This document shows, piece after piece, positions 1-7,401 of a stretch of 64,000 nt of DNA (position 1 is its first letter; each line of letters opens with the position of its first letter). The notes under the pieces were generated by a model, which saw only the letters and a list, made by a program, of their open reading frames with translations, had not been told where the DNA came from and ran no database searches. The stretch is from Phycisphaerae bacterium (lineage in GTDB: Bacteria > Planctomycetota > Phycisphaerae > UBA1845 > Fen-1342): NCBI GenBank assembly GCA_028279405.1, contig JANQNU010000087.1, positions 124,001-188,000 of the forward strand. Direction: 5' to 3'. The translations under genes were made by a program, and so were the position numbers.

Positions 1-2
1 AT

Positions 3-815
3 ATCGCTCCGACGAGTGCGATGAAAGGCCTGGTCGATGGCGCGTTCGTGCCGGTTGGGATCGTGGTGGCGGGCAATGATCTGCTCGTCGCGAATCAGCG
101 GGCGCTGGGGTCGCTCTCGATCTACGACGATCGCGCAATGGTCTCGGGGAACCTGACGCCCGATGCGATGATTGCGGGTACGAACACGGCGCTGCGCAAT
201 CCGCTGGCAATCGCCTACGATACGCGCGACGGTGCCGCATACGTTCTCGGCGCGCAGTCGGACGAGATCCTGGTGTTCGACAACGTGTATGGTCGCACCG
301 GCGACGTCGCTCCAACGCGGACGTTCCGCGCTCAGACGCTGACCGCGCCAATCGCGCTCACGGTCGACCACCATCGCTTGTTCGTTGCGGACGCGTCCGG
401 CGCGGTCTTCGTCTTCGATGACGCGCCCGCACTGGTCGGCGATGTCCAGCCGACGCACATCTTTACCATCGACGCGCCGCTGCGGGACCTCGTGCGGGAC
501 GTGGAAGTGCGCGACGAGACGCTCTACCTCCTCGATTCCGGCGGTCAGCTCCTGGCGTTTCCGATCGCGGAAATCACGAGCGGTGCACTGGCCCCGGCGC
601 GCACCATCGCGATCGCCGGCGCGGAAGCGCAATTCCTGACCGCGATCGAGATTGACCGCGAGGGTTTTGCGTATGTGCTCGATTTACTCAATGCCCGCGT
701 TCTGACGATGGATAACATCAGGTCGGCCGCGGGAACCGTGACGCCGACGCGTCAGTTGGCCGGAAACGCGACCGGCATGATCGGACCGGTGAGTCTTTAC
801 CTGTGGGAACGATGA
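3..815 (+). CDS. Beta-propeller/NHL-like repeat protein, 5' end outside the window
   Basis: The frame is open from the window edge, so the protein is probably truncated on its N-terminal side; the first ATG inside the window is at 21. About 270 residues are visible, ending in LYLWER. They contain repeated units of the form 'hydrophobic strand, DxxxGxxYVLD, VFDN/VFDD', with blade-like motifs such as IAYDTRDGAAYVLG and LFVADASGAVFVFDD. This is the pattern of NHL or other six-bladed beta-propellers that end up secreted or attached to other domains. No catalytic residues or membrane segments are visible. The function is unknown. It could equally be the C-terminal part of a larger secreted lipoprotein. 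Confidence 0.6.
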   Translation: MAPTSAMKGLVDGAFVPVGIVVAGNDLLVANQRALGSLSIYDDRAMVSGNLTPDAMIAGTNTALRNPLAIAYDTRDGAAYVLGAQSDEILVFDNVYGRTGDVAPTRTFRAQTLTAPIALTVDHHRLFVADASGAVFVFDDAPALVGDVQPTHIFTIDAPLRDLVRDVEVRDETLYLLDSGGQLLAFPIAEITSGALAPARTIAIAGAEAQFLTAIEIDREGFAYVLDLLNARVLTMDNIRSAAGTVTPTRQLAGNATGMIGPVSLYLWER

Positions 816-895
816 GTGTCCTTGCGGGAATGATCAGCATTTGCCGCGGAAATCGCGAAGAAACCGCGAAATCCGCCTCTGGTGGGAATCCGGCG

Positions 896-924
896 TTGCC
901 ACCGGGCAGGCCGGGTTCTAGACT
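896..924 (+). promoter_or_regulatory. Candidate sigma70-type promoter
   Basis: TTGCCA at 896-901 is followed after 17 nt by TAGACT at 919-924, five of six and four of six matches to consensus. The predicted start near 931 would give a transcript of about 300 nt ending at the strong terminator at 1196-1234. The motif match alone is weak evidence. The terminator downstream makes it more credible. Confidence 0.4.
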
Positions 925-1090
925 GAAATAGCAGGAGATGCGCGGGTGAGGAGCTGCCCAAAGTGCCGGGCAAGCCAGCCCCGAGGCAATCCTGCCGAGC
1001 GGCGTCGCGTAGACGCCGGGCGTTGGGTCCGTCGAAGACGTTCGGCGGACAGGTCAGGACCCAGTGGCCTTTAGATCACGGAGGCACAGC

Positions 1091-1129
1091 ATGGGAGTGT
1101 GGCCATTGAAAAAGGAGGTGATCCAGTGA
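1091..1129 (+). CDS. Micro-ORF 1 (12 codons)
   Basis: The frame reads MGVWPLKKEVIQ. It starts at ATG 1091, with GGAGG at 1080-1084 six bases upstream, which is ideal spacing. Its stop TGA (1127-1129) overlaps the GTG start of the next micro-ORF. Codons 7-12 double as the exceptional Shine-Dalgarno sequence of micro-ORF 2. No protein family is known to me. The peptide may matter only for its translation. The evidence is the ribosome-binding site and the coupled architecture. Confidence 0.35.
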   Translation: MGVWPLKKEVIQ

Positions 1130-1170
1130 GTAGTGATAAACCCCTGGCTGCCGGAGTGCAGCAGACGTAG
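1126..1170 (+). CDS. Micro-ORF 2 (14 codons) behind a perfect extended Shine-Dalgarno
   Basis: The frame reads (V/M)SSDKPLAAGVQQT, starting at GTG 1126 and ending with TAG 1168-1170. AAAGGAGGTGATCCAG at 1111-1126 ends at the G of the start codon. It is the exact reverse complement of the conserved 16S 3' tail, far longer than a normal 4-6 nt ribosome-binding site. The core GGAGG lies 7 nt before the GTG. Such perfect complementarity is unexpected by chance. The terminator follows 25 nt after the stop. The function is unknown. Confidence 0.35.
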   Translation: MSSDKPLAAGVQQT

Positions 1171-1195
1171 CTGCAACCAGCAGCCAACCTTACAA

Positions 1196-1234
1196 GCCCG
1201 TCGGCAACACCCCGTTGTCGACGGGCACTTTTTT
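1196..1234 (+). terminator. Intrinsic terminator
   Basis: A 13-bp stem starts GCCCGTCGGCAAC and ends GTTGTCGACGGGC, with one G-T wobble and the five-base loop ACCCC (1196-1226). AC plus six T residues follow, to 1234. This is one of the cleanest rho-independent terminators in the window. It ends the micro-ORF transcript before the gene at 1351. Confidence 0.85.
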
Positions 1235-1350
1235 GCGCCCGCAATCCGACCCGGCTGTTTTTTCCAACCCTCGTTCGCTTGCCAGTTCGCTTGCCCGACT
1301 TGCACAGCGCGTCGCCTTGTCCGCGTGCCGTTCCAGCATACAGTACGGGC

Positions 1351-1998
1351 ATGATCCGACTCCGGGTTGCGATTCTCGTCGGGGGACGCAGCATGCGAAT
1401 GGGCACGCCCAAGGCGCTGCTGCCATGGGGCAATGCGACCGTGCTCGAGCGAATCGTGGATGTCCTGTCCGCGGCCGATCCTGATGTCACGCTGGTTGGC
1501 GATCGTAATCCCTCGACTGACAACCCGGATGCGGGTTGGTCGGTCCCACCCGGGCTCGCGTCGCTGCCGTGGTTACCGGATGTGCCGGAAACCACGGGGC
1601 CTGTCGCGGGGATCGCGTCGGCGTTGCGTGCCGATCCGCGCGCAACTTGGCTGATCACCGCTTGCGACCTGCCGGCGATCTCTGGAGAAGCGGTGGCCTG
1701 GCTGCTGGAGGTTGCTCGCGAGACCTGGTCGGGTGTCGTCGAGCGGCCTGAGAACGCTGTCGACGCCATTCTGCCGCGGATTGTCACCGAGCGGGTCGAG
1801 CCGCTGTTCGCGATCTATGCTCCGAGCGCGCTCCCGCCGATCGAACGTCTGATCGGCACGGGGCAGCGGAGCCTTCAGCGGTTGGTCGATGTCGCGTGTG
1901 TGGCGACGCCGACCGTTCCGGTGCCACTACAGTCGGCGTGGACCAACGTGAATACACAAGTCGAATACGAACGTCTTCGCGCCCAACTCGGCGTTTGA
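1351..1998 (+). CDS. MobA/MocA-family nucleotidyltransferase
   Basis: A 215-aa single-domain protein of the MobA-like NTP transferase family (GT-A-like fold). The N-terminal loop LVGGRSMRMGTPKALL (residues 9-24, Lys21) is the nucleotide-binding signature. TTGPVAGI (81-88) and the metal-binding ITACDLPAI (102-110, Asp106) follow in the usual order. Family members attach GMP or CMP to molybdopterin. The MGTPKALLPWG variant is closer to MocA-like proteins than to classic MobA, whose motif has DK, so the nucleotide is uncertain. The ATG at 1351 places the first strand directly before the GG loop. Longer in-frame starts from 1279 would add an unlikely arginine-rich leader. No other molybdenum cofactor genes are nearby. 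Confidence 0.8.
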   Translation: MIRLRVAILVGGRSMRMGTPKALLPWGNATVLERIVDVLSAADPDVTLVGDRNPSTDNPDAGWSVPPGLASLPWLPDVPETTGPVAGIASALRADPRATWLITACDLPAISGEAVAWLLEVARETWSGVVERPENAVDAILPRIVTERVEPLFAIYAPSALPPIERLIGTGQRSLQRLVDVACVATPTVPVPLQSAWTNVNTQVEYERLRAQLGV

Positions 1999-2085
1999 TC
2001 CGCGCGCTTGCGTGTGGTCCGGGCTGGGGATAGCTTCACGGCTTGTGGCGTGGTATCGGGTCTATAAAGCAGAAGGGAGAAAACA

Positions 2086-2655
2086 ATGATCCGAACGAGG
2101 GTATTGTCTGTAGCTGCACTGTTGAGTTTGCCGTTGCTTGTCGGCTGCATGCCAAAAATGACGGTCGCTGAGATGAAGGCAATGATGCCGGGGCGACCGG
2201 CCGAACTTGACGCGCTCAACGCCTGGGTCGGCGAATGGGAATGGGAAGGTTCCGCGGACTTCGCCATGCTCGAGGCGCCGCTCAAGAGCAAGGGACTGAT
2301 GAAGACGCGTTGGGAAGGCGACGATCGGTACCTGGTGACCGACGGGAAGTGGAGCATGGAGGGCTTGGGGGAGATGATTGGTCACGAGACGTGGACCTAC
2401 GACTCCAAGTCCAAGAGGTATCGGTCGACGTGGGTCGACTCGATGGGCTCGAGCGGAACAGGCGAGGCGCGGCTTGATGCGGACACGAATACGTGGCACT
2501 TCAAAGCCAGCGCGTACACGCCGTTTGGCAAGAACAGTGCGATGGGCACAGCAGTGTTCCTCGACAACGACACGATCGAGTTGATGTGGTGCGAGATGAT
2601 GGGCATGACGAAGACGACCGAGATGCGTGCCGTCGCCAAGCGCGTCAGCCGCTGA
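2086..2655 (+). CDS. DUF1579-like lipoprotein
   Basis: A 189-aa protein with a lipoprotein signal peptide: a basic start (MIRTR), a hydrophobic stretch and the lipobox LVGC, with Cys21 as the expected lipidated residue. The mature part matches DUF1579-type proteins, which carry an LNAWVGEWEWEG start and repeated strands such as TWTYDSKSKRYRSTWVD. These are thought to form a small lipocalin-like barrel. The ribosome-binding site GAAGGGAG sits just before the ATG. A TATAAA box at 2063-2068 could be the -10 element of a short leader. The ligand is unknown. The gene is monocistronic. Confidence 0.75.
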   Translation: MIRTRVLSVAALLSLPLLVGCMPKMTVAEMKAMMPGRPAELDALNAWVGEWEWEGSADFAMLEAPLKSKGLMKTRWEGDDRYLVTDGKWSMEGLGEMIGHETWTYDSKSKRYRSTWVDSMGSSGTGEARLDADTNTWHFKASAYTPFGKNSAMGTAVFLDNDTIELMWCEMMGMTKTTEMRAVAKRVSR

Positions 2656-2697
2656 TCGGCGCGACGAAACCAGGGGGGATCCTGCCAAAAAACGGTG

Positions 2698-2755
2698 CCC
2701 CACCCCATCTTGGGGTGGGGAGTGGCACTGGCGGCTTGTCCGCCAAGTGTTGGGG
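2698..2755. repeat. Intergenic hairpin plus CACTGGC-type repeat copy
   Basis: CCCCACCCCA (2698-2707) and TGGGGTGGGG (2711-2720) form a perfect 10-bp inverted repeat with loop TCT. It is followed at 2725-2754 by a copy of the CACTGGC...TTGTCCGCCA...GTGTT element seen at several other intergenic sites in the window. It lies between convergent genes (plus-strand gene ending 2655, minus-strand gene ending 2802), so it may also act as a terminator. Confidence 0.6.
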
Positions 2756-2801
2756 ATTTCCCTACAGCATGTGGACCCCACACGCTCGAGCCGGCTTGGC
2801 G

Positions 2802-3365
2802 CTAAGGCGTGCGGTCCTTCGCGTCTTTGCGCACGATCTCGCCGCTCATGACGCCGCCGTAGTTGTTGCCGAACCAGGTACCGCAGTAATAGTCGCGGTA
2901 GAACATCACTCGTGCGGAGTATGTTCCGAGCCCCGGAAAAGCGATCTCATCGACCGTGAGGATCGGCGTGTCGCCGGCCCAGACGACGCGCAGACGGATC
3001 GGCAGCGTAACGTCGTTGTCGGCGTATTGAATGCGCGCCCGGATGATCCACCAGTCGTCTACTTCCTTGTGGGCCGAGACAATTTCGTAGCGTTCCGGCC
3101 GCGCCGCACCGAGCGGCTTGTGTGCCCGCAGGTCGTCCGACATTCGCCAGCTGCCCTTGAGCGTCGCGCCGCTGAGCATCTTCGACAGTTGTCGCTCGAG
3201 CGTCGCTTGGTCCGCGTTCGCCGGCTGCGAGCTCGGGGAGCTGTCGCGGGTCGCGCTGGGCACCGCTTCCGCGGCAGTGGCGTCGGTGCTCGACAGCGGC
3301 AGGCGTGTCGTAAGGGCCAGCACTTCGATGAATGCGGCCGGGACGATCCAATACAGATTCCGCAT
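2802..3365 (-). CDS. Conserved-looking hypothetical protein with N-terminal signal/anchor
   Basis: A 187-aa protein beginning MRNLYWIVPAAF, with a hydrophobic N-terminal segment of about 20 residues that could be a signal peptide or membrane anchor. A low-complexity Ala/Ser/Pro linker follows, then a globular beta-rich domain rich in Trp and Tyr (WWIIRARIQY, FYRDYYCGTWFGNNYGG). The ATG at 3365 is chosen because GGAG lies 7 nt upstream. Upstream in-frame ATGs at 3383 and 3467 have no such site. The C-terminal pattern recalls small planctomycete exported proteins, but I do not recognise the family. No catalytic motif is evident. Confidence 0.6.
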   Translation of the reverse strand: MRNLYWIVPAAFIEVLALTTRLPLSSTDATAAEAVPSATRDSSPSSQPANADQATLERQLSKMLSGATLKGSWRMSDDLRAHKPLGAARPERYEIVSAHKEVDDWWIIRARIQYADNDVTLPIRLRVVWAGDTPILTVDEIAFPGLGTYSARVMFYRDYYCGTWFGNNYGGVMSGEIVRKDAKDRTP

Positions 3366-3546
3366 GATGAAGCTCCAAACCATAATCAACGTTGGCTTGG
3401 CAATGATCATAGGGCGGATTCGCGTGTCGGGTAGGGGCAAATAGAGGAGAGCGACGCTAATGGGCACGGCCCACCGGGGGCCCGTATCCCCGATTCACCC
3501 GATCCTGCTGAATTCTGACGGTGGATGTGTAATAATCTATGGTTCC

Positions 3547-3936
3547 ATGGCGGATATTGCACTGAATCCGATGGTGGAATCGGTCCAGGTCGTTTCGCTG
3601 GAGATTCCGCTCGAGCGCCGATCCGCGATCGAGGAGTTCTACATCAAGCTGCTGGGGTTTGCGCCGTGGCCGTCGCGGATGCGAATACCCGGAGGGTGGG
3701 GCGTTTCCGACGGTCGCAACGGCATTCACTTTCCGTACCGCCACGATCCGACCGTGGACGCCCGCCGTCGTCGGCTCTCGTTGACGGTTGTTTCGCTGGA
3801 GGAACTCACGGAGCGCCTCGCCGAACGCGGCATTCCGTACCGTTTGTTCCGCGGATTGCTGACGGCGCATCGCGTCGTTCACGTCCACGATCCGGCCGGT
3901 CACCTGCTCGAGATCCGCGCGTCGACACGAATCTGA
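3547..3936 (+). CDS. VOC-superfamily (glyoxalase-like) protein
   Basis: A 129-aa protein with the two beta-alpha-beta-beta-beta halves of the vicinal oxygen chelate fold. The first half contains EFYIKLLGF. The second contains IPYRLFRG and ends with HVHDPAGHLLEIRA, the usual C-terminal strand carrying a metal-binding Glu. IHFPYRH in the middle could supply His ligands. VOC proteins include glyoxalase I, dioxygenases and resistance proteins, and the substrate cannot be read from the sequence. The ATG at 3547 is preferred over an upstream GTG-rich stretch. The gene ends 10 bp from the convergent serA. Confidence 0.7.
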   Translation: MADIALNPMVESVQVVSLEIPLERRSAIEEFYIKLLGFAPWPSRMRIPGGWGVSDGRNGIHFPYRHDPTVDARRRRLSLTVVSLEELTERLAERGIPYRLFRGLLTAHRVVHVHDPAGHLLEIRASTRI

Positions 3937-3945
3937 CCGGCGCGT

Positions 3946-5151
3946 CTACCCCGGCATCAACTCGGCCGCGAGCACGTTCTCGTGCCCCGAACGCAACTGT
4001 TCGAGCAGGTCGTCATTGGGGGCCGGGCTGAGCCGGATGTGGGCGCAAGCCGACTTGCCGCCGTCGAAGATCACGTGGTCCATTTCCTCGACGTTGATAT
4101 TCGCCTGGCTGATCAACGAGAACACGTGGGCCAATCCGCCGGGCCGGTTCCGCAAGCGCACGACCAGCAGGCTCGGCACCGGCTGCTCGTTGAGGTTCAC
4201 GCAGTTGAGGATCCGGTTGGTCGTCTTGAACTCCTTGACGATCCGTACGGTTTCGTCGGCGACCGCCCGCTGGGCCTCCGCGGTCGAAGCGCCGATGTGG
4301 TGTGTGACGTACAGGTTGGGGACGTCGATCAACGCTGTTTCGAAGGTCTTGGCGTCGGCGGCCGGCTCGTCGTTGAACACATCGATCGCCGCTCCGGCCA
4401 GTCGGCCTTCGCGCAGTGCGATCACCATCGCCTGTTCGTCGATGACGCTGGCCCGCGACGTGTTGATCAGGCACGCGCTCGGCTTCATTTCGCCGATCAT
4501 CTCGGAGTCGATGATGTGCTTGGTTCCACTGCCGCCGGGAACGTGGACGGTGACGAAGTCCGCCTCGCGCATCAGGTCGTCGGTCTCGGTTCGGCGGCAC
4601 TGCGGCAGATCGACCAGGCCCCGCGAGCGGCCCAGGTGCGTGTAGAGCACGTTCATCTCAAACGCCACGGCCCGTCGGGCCACTTCACTGCCGATTTTGC
4701 CGGCGCCGATGATGCCCAGCGTGCGTCCCTTGAGGCCGTTCGCCTTCGCTGAGTAGGCCTTCTTGTTCCAGGTACGGTTGCGGAAGTCGATCACGTTGTC
4801 GGGAATGCTGCGATCGAGGGACAGAATCATGCCCATCGTCAGTTCGGCAACGGCCACCGCATTCATCCCGGGGCAGTTTGCGACGCCGATGCCGTGCTCG
4901 CTGGCGGCGCCGACGTCGATGGTGTCGACGCCGGAACCGGCGCGCAGGATCATCCGCAGGCTGCGGGCGTTGTCGAGGATCGAAGCGGTCACCTTCGTCG
5001 ACCGGACGATGAGCACCGTCGGGTCGAACTCCGCGATCTTGGCGCCGAGCGCATCTTCCTTGAGTGAGGCGTCGGCCACCAGCTCGCTCGCCAGGCCGCG
5101 GAGCCGATCGACGCCCTCGGAATCGAATTTGTCAGCGATCAGGATCTTCAT
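3946..5151 (-). CDS. serA: D-3-phosphoglycerate dehydrogenase
   Basis: A 401-aa enzyme catalysing the first step of serine synthesis, 3-phosphoglycerate to 3-phosphohydroxypyruvate. The NAD-binding loop GIIGAGKIGSEVARR spans residues 146-160. The catalytic set is Arg233 (NTSRASVID), Glu262 (FNDEP) and His285 (HHIGAST). The C-terminal 75 residues (about 328-400) form an ACT domain starting LLVVRLRNRPGGLAHV, expected for allosteric serine sensing. The start at 5151 has GGGAG 7 nt upstream. The frame stays open upstream to 5265, and a GTG at 5205 with GAGGAG is a less likely alternative. A TATAAT box on the minus strand at 5382-5387 may drive it with a leader of about 220 nt. Confidence 0.93.
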   Translation of the reverse strand: MKILIADKFDSEGVDRLRGLASELVADASLKEDALGAKIAEFDPTVLIVRSTKVTASILDNARSLRMILRAGSGVDTIDVGAASEHGIGVANCPGMNAVAVAELTMGMILSLDRSIPDNVIDFRNRTWNKKAYSAKANGLKGRTLGIIGAGKIGSEVARRAVAFEMNVLYTHLGRSRGLVDLPQCRRTETDDLMREADFVTVHVPGGSGTKHIIDSEMIGEMKPSACLINTSRASVIDEQAMVIALREGRLAGAAIDVFNDEPAADAKTFETALIDVPNLYVTHHIGASTAEAQRAVADETVRIVKEFKTTNRILNCVNLNEQPVPSLLVVRLRNRPGGLAHVFSLISQANINVEEMDHVIFDGGKSACAHIRLSPAPNDDLLEQLRSGHENVLAAELMPG

Positions 5152-5544
5152 GGCATCACTCCCAAGCCGAAAAAGCACTCGCTCGCGGGCACCGGAGTAC
5201 GGCACGCCGCTCCTCGTCGGCGTCGCTGGCCGAGCCGGTACCGTCGCCGACGCACCGGAATCCATCCGGAGCCGTCCCGACGCATCAGCTCAGTCGTAGG
5301 GCCAGGTTACCGCCGCGTATGGGCGATCCGAGCGGGCGTGCCCCGTCGGGACGGGTCGCGTCGAATCGCAAGCACGAGCCCATTATAAGCGCCTTACGCA
5401 GACCGCAACAGGTGCCGAGTGACGCGCGAAGTACGCAGTGGGCGCGCATACCTCCGAACGTGCCTGGTAGGGACCATCGTCGGTGACGAGGTGCGATGGC
5501 GCCGAGCTTGGCGCAGGAAGCCCAGCGAGCGGGGAGGGTGATCC
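5152..5544. other. Gene-free stretch upstream of serA
   Basis: I see no convincing gene here. On the minus strand TATAAT (5387-5382) is preceded by TTGCGG (5408-5403) at 15-nt spacing, a plausible but imperfect promoter for serA. Long antisense open frames in this region have no family signature and look like GC-rich by-products. Confidence 0.4.
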
Positions 5545-6054
5545 TCAGGTGCTGATTCCGGCTTCTTCCATGTCCAGCAAGCGTTGCTTGAGGCCGAGTC
5601 CACCGGGTCCGGAGTAGCCGCCGAGGCCGCCGCAACTGTGGATGACGCGATGGCAGGGCACGATGGGCGCTACCGGATTGCGGCCCATGGCGCGTCCGAC
5701 GGCGCGGGCGGCGCCGGGGCGTCCCACCTGTGCCGCGAGCCCGCCGTAGGAGATCGTGTGCCCGTACCCGATCTGCCGGCAGGCATCCCAGATATCGCGT
5801 TCGAAATCGCTGCCGCCATCGATATCCAGTGTGACGTCGCCGAACGTCTCGGGGTCGCCGGCGTAGTATGCGCGGATCGCTCGGCGTAGGGCGCCGTTCG
5901 CGCGACCCGGCGTCGGTGCAGGATCGATCGATTCGAGCTGACGTTCCGCAGCCGATCGTCCGCGGACCGGCAGAAACGCGCGTCGCAACCCTTGCTTGGA
6001 CCAGACCACGGCCACGATCCCCATCGGCGTATCGATCAGTTCGTACTTCAGCAT
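5545..6054 (-). CDS. ogt: Methylated-DNA--protein-cysteine S-methyltransferase
   Basis: A 169-aa suicide DNA repair protein that removes alkyl groups from O6-alkylguanine by transfer to its own cysteine. The active site IVPCHRVIHS places the acceptor at Cys134. The DNA-binding helix-turn-helix segment RAVGRAMGRNPVAP precedes it, and GGLGGYSGGxxxK-type residues follow. The N-terminal about 75 residues form the RNase H-like domain usual in Ogt and the Ada C-terminus. The start at 6054 gives the typical length. A GGAG lies 9 nt upstream. There is no Ada regulatory domain. Confidence 0.9.
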   Translation of the reverse strand: MLKYELIDTPMGIVAVVWSKQGLRRAFLPVRGRSAAERQLESIDPAPTPGRANGALRRAIRAYYAGDPETFGDVTLDIDGGSDFERDIWDACRQIGYGHTISYGGLAAQVGRPGAARAVGRAMGRNPVAPIVPCHRVIHSCGGLGGYSGPGGLGLKQRLLDMEEAGIST

Positions 6055-6276
6055 CGTCTGCGTCTCCGTAGCTGTGAGATCGGTCGCTCCCGCCGCGAGT
6101 CCGCCAGGATCCGCCGAAAAACGGCATTCGTCTGGGCTCGGGCGCGACGCCTCTTTCCTGCCGGGCTTCCTTTCGCATAGAATAATCGTCCTCGGGCCGG
6201 GTGTGGACTCTCGAGGGATACGGAACAACGCTTTCCGGGCGGGCAAGCCGGTCGGAACAGCGGATGAGCGGACTGC

Positions 6277-7215
6277 GTGACGACATCGATCTCCAACCCA
6301 TTGACGACCCAGTGCGCGTCCTGTGGCGCTCGGCTGAAGCTGCCGATGCGCGCCGCGGGTAAGCGGATCCGCTGCCCGAAATGCAAGAATGCGTTCCAGG
6401 TCCGGTCCGCGGACGAAGCGACGACGACGCTGCTTCCCGAGCCGAACGCCGACGCGCTTCTGGAGGAACTCGCCGCGAAGGAAGGGGCGGCAAGCCTCGA
6501 CTACGCGTCGCACGTACTAGCACCGCCGCGGCTGCCCAGTGTTGCAGGACCCGTCGAAACGAAAGGCGCAGACGCTGGCCGTCGACGTGCGATCGGCGGC
6601 GGGGGTAACCTGCTCACCGGAATACTGGGTTGTGCGATCGGTGCCGCGGTGGGCGGGGGTGGCCTGACCGTCTTCTCGATCTTTACCGAGTTCTTCTATA
6701 CGCCGTTCACGCTGATCGTCCCCGTGACGGCCGGGCTCGGCATGGGGCTCGGCAATCGCGCCGGCGGCTACAACGCTGCCCTGCTCTCCGTGCTGATCAC
6801 CTTCATCGGGATCTTCGTGACGCGGCTCTTGATCTTCATGTTCGTTTCCCTGCCGATCGTGCTCGATAGCAAGGATATGAAGCAGAGTCTGGTGATCGTT
6901 GGAACCGTGTACGACGAATTCGAGGAGCAGGGCAAGCTGGATAGTGCCACGGAAGACGATTGGTACGACCGTATGGGCGAAGAGTCCGACCGCGTCGTGC
7001 ACCTGCCAAAGGACTGGCTGAACCGGGAAGCCAAGCCGTACCAGGAACGGTTGTTGAGCGACGAGGAGTTCGCCGACTACGCGGCGACCTATGACGAATC
7101 GATCAGCGCCGTCATTGGCATCGCTTTCATTTTTACGCTGTTCGATCTCTGGGACATCTTCGGACTGCCACTCAGCGTCTTCATCGCCTACAAGATGGGC
7201 GGCGCAAGCCCGTAA
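6277..7215 (+). CDS. Zinc-ribbon multi-pass membrane protein
   Basis: A 312-aa protein with a GTG start. Residues 13-36 form a zinc ribbon of the type CASCGxxLKLPxxxAGKRIRCPKC (Cys13, Cys16, Cys33, Cys36), an N-terminal module very common in planctomycete proteins. A variable acidic linker follows, then a glycine-rich hydrophobic cluster (about 110-190, probably three membrane segments). A soluble acidic region (about 195-270) with LPKDWLNREAKPYQERLLSDEEF comes next, then a final membrane hairpin near the C terminus. The function is unknown. The start codon has only a weak ribosome-binding site. Confidence 0.65.
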   Translation: MTTSISNPLTTQCASCGARLKLPMRAAGKRIRCPKCKNAFQVRSADEATTTLLPEPNADALLEELAAKEGAASLDYASHVLAPPRLPSVAGPVETKGADAGRRRAIGGGGNLLTGILGCAIGAAVGGGGLTVFSIFTEFFYTPFTLIVPVTAGLGMGLGNRAGGYNAALLSVLITFIGIFVTRLLIFMFVSLPIVLDSKDMKQSLVIVGTVYDEFEEQGKLDSATEDDWYDRMGEESDRVVHLPKDWLNREAKPYQERLLSDEEFADYAATYDESISAVIGIAFIFTLFDLWDIFGLPLSVFIAYKMGGASP

Positions 7216-7401
7216 TTACGATCGCACAGGGGTGCCAGCGCATCCGTGTGCCCAACGCATTCGTCGGGCGTACCTTTACAACGTCGTTGATCGCGGACGC
7301 CCATTGTTGCAGGCGCTTACCCTCGCGCTACCGGCTTAGTACAATGCCCCCATCAGGCAGTTCACGGATCGACCTGCCCGGAACACTGTTGGAGATACCG
7401 G

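Larger units (their letters stand above)
931..1234 (+). ncRNA. Candidate short transcript with two micro-ORFs (regulatory or leader RNA)
   Basis: This stretch is bounded by a plausible promoter (896-924) and a near-perfect intrinsic terminator (1196-1234). It contains several potential hairpins, for example GGCGTC/GACGCC around 1000 and GTCCG/CGGAC around 1027-1052. It also holds two very short overlapping reading frames with strong ribosome-binding sites, at 1091-1129 and 1126-1170. The 16 bases at 1111-1126 are complementary to the 3' end of 16S rRNA. It does not show the hallmarks of RNase P RNA, tmRNA, SRP RNA or a riboswitch that I can recognise. It could be an independent small mRNA, a sponge-like RNA, or an attenuated leader for the nucleotidyltransferase gene at 1351. 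Confidence 0.4.

Noticed and set aside
931-1090. Known ncRNA classes or a B12, c-di-GMP or molybdenum cofactor riboswitch upstream of the nucleotidyltransferase
   Set aside because: I looked for the conserved sequence boxes of RNase P RNA, SRP RNA and these riboswitches and could not recognise them; a covariance search would be needed.
1111-1126. Fragment of a 16S rRNA gene on the minus strand
   Set aside because: Only 16 bases match; the sequence on both sides is unrelated to rRNA and is part of two short frames with ribosome-binding sites.
5285-6523. Long minus-strand open frame of 412 codons across the ogt gene
   Set aside because: It overlaps ogt in another frame, is arginine/proline-rich and has no family motif; ogt has clear active-site residues.
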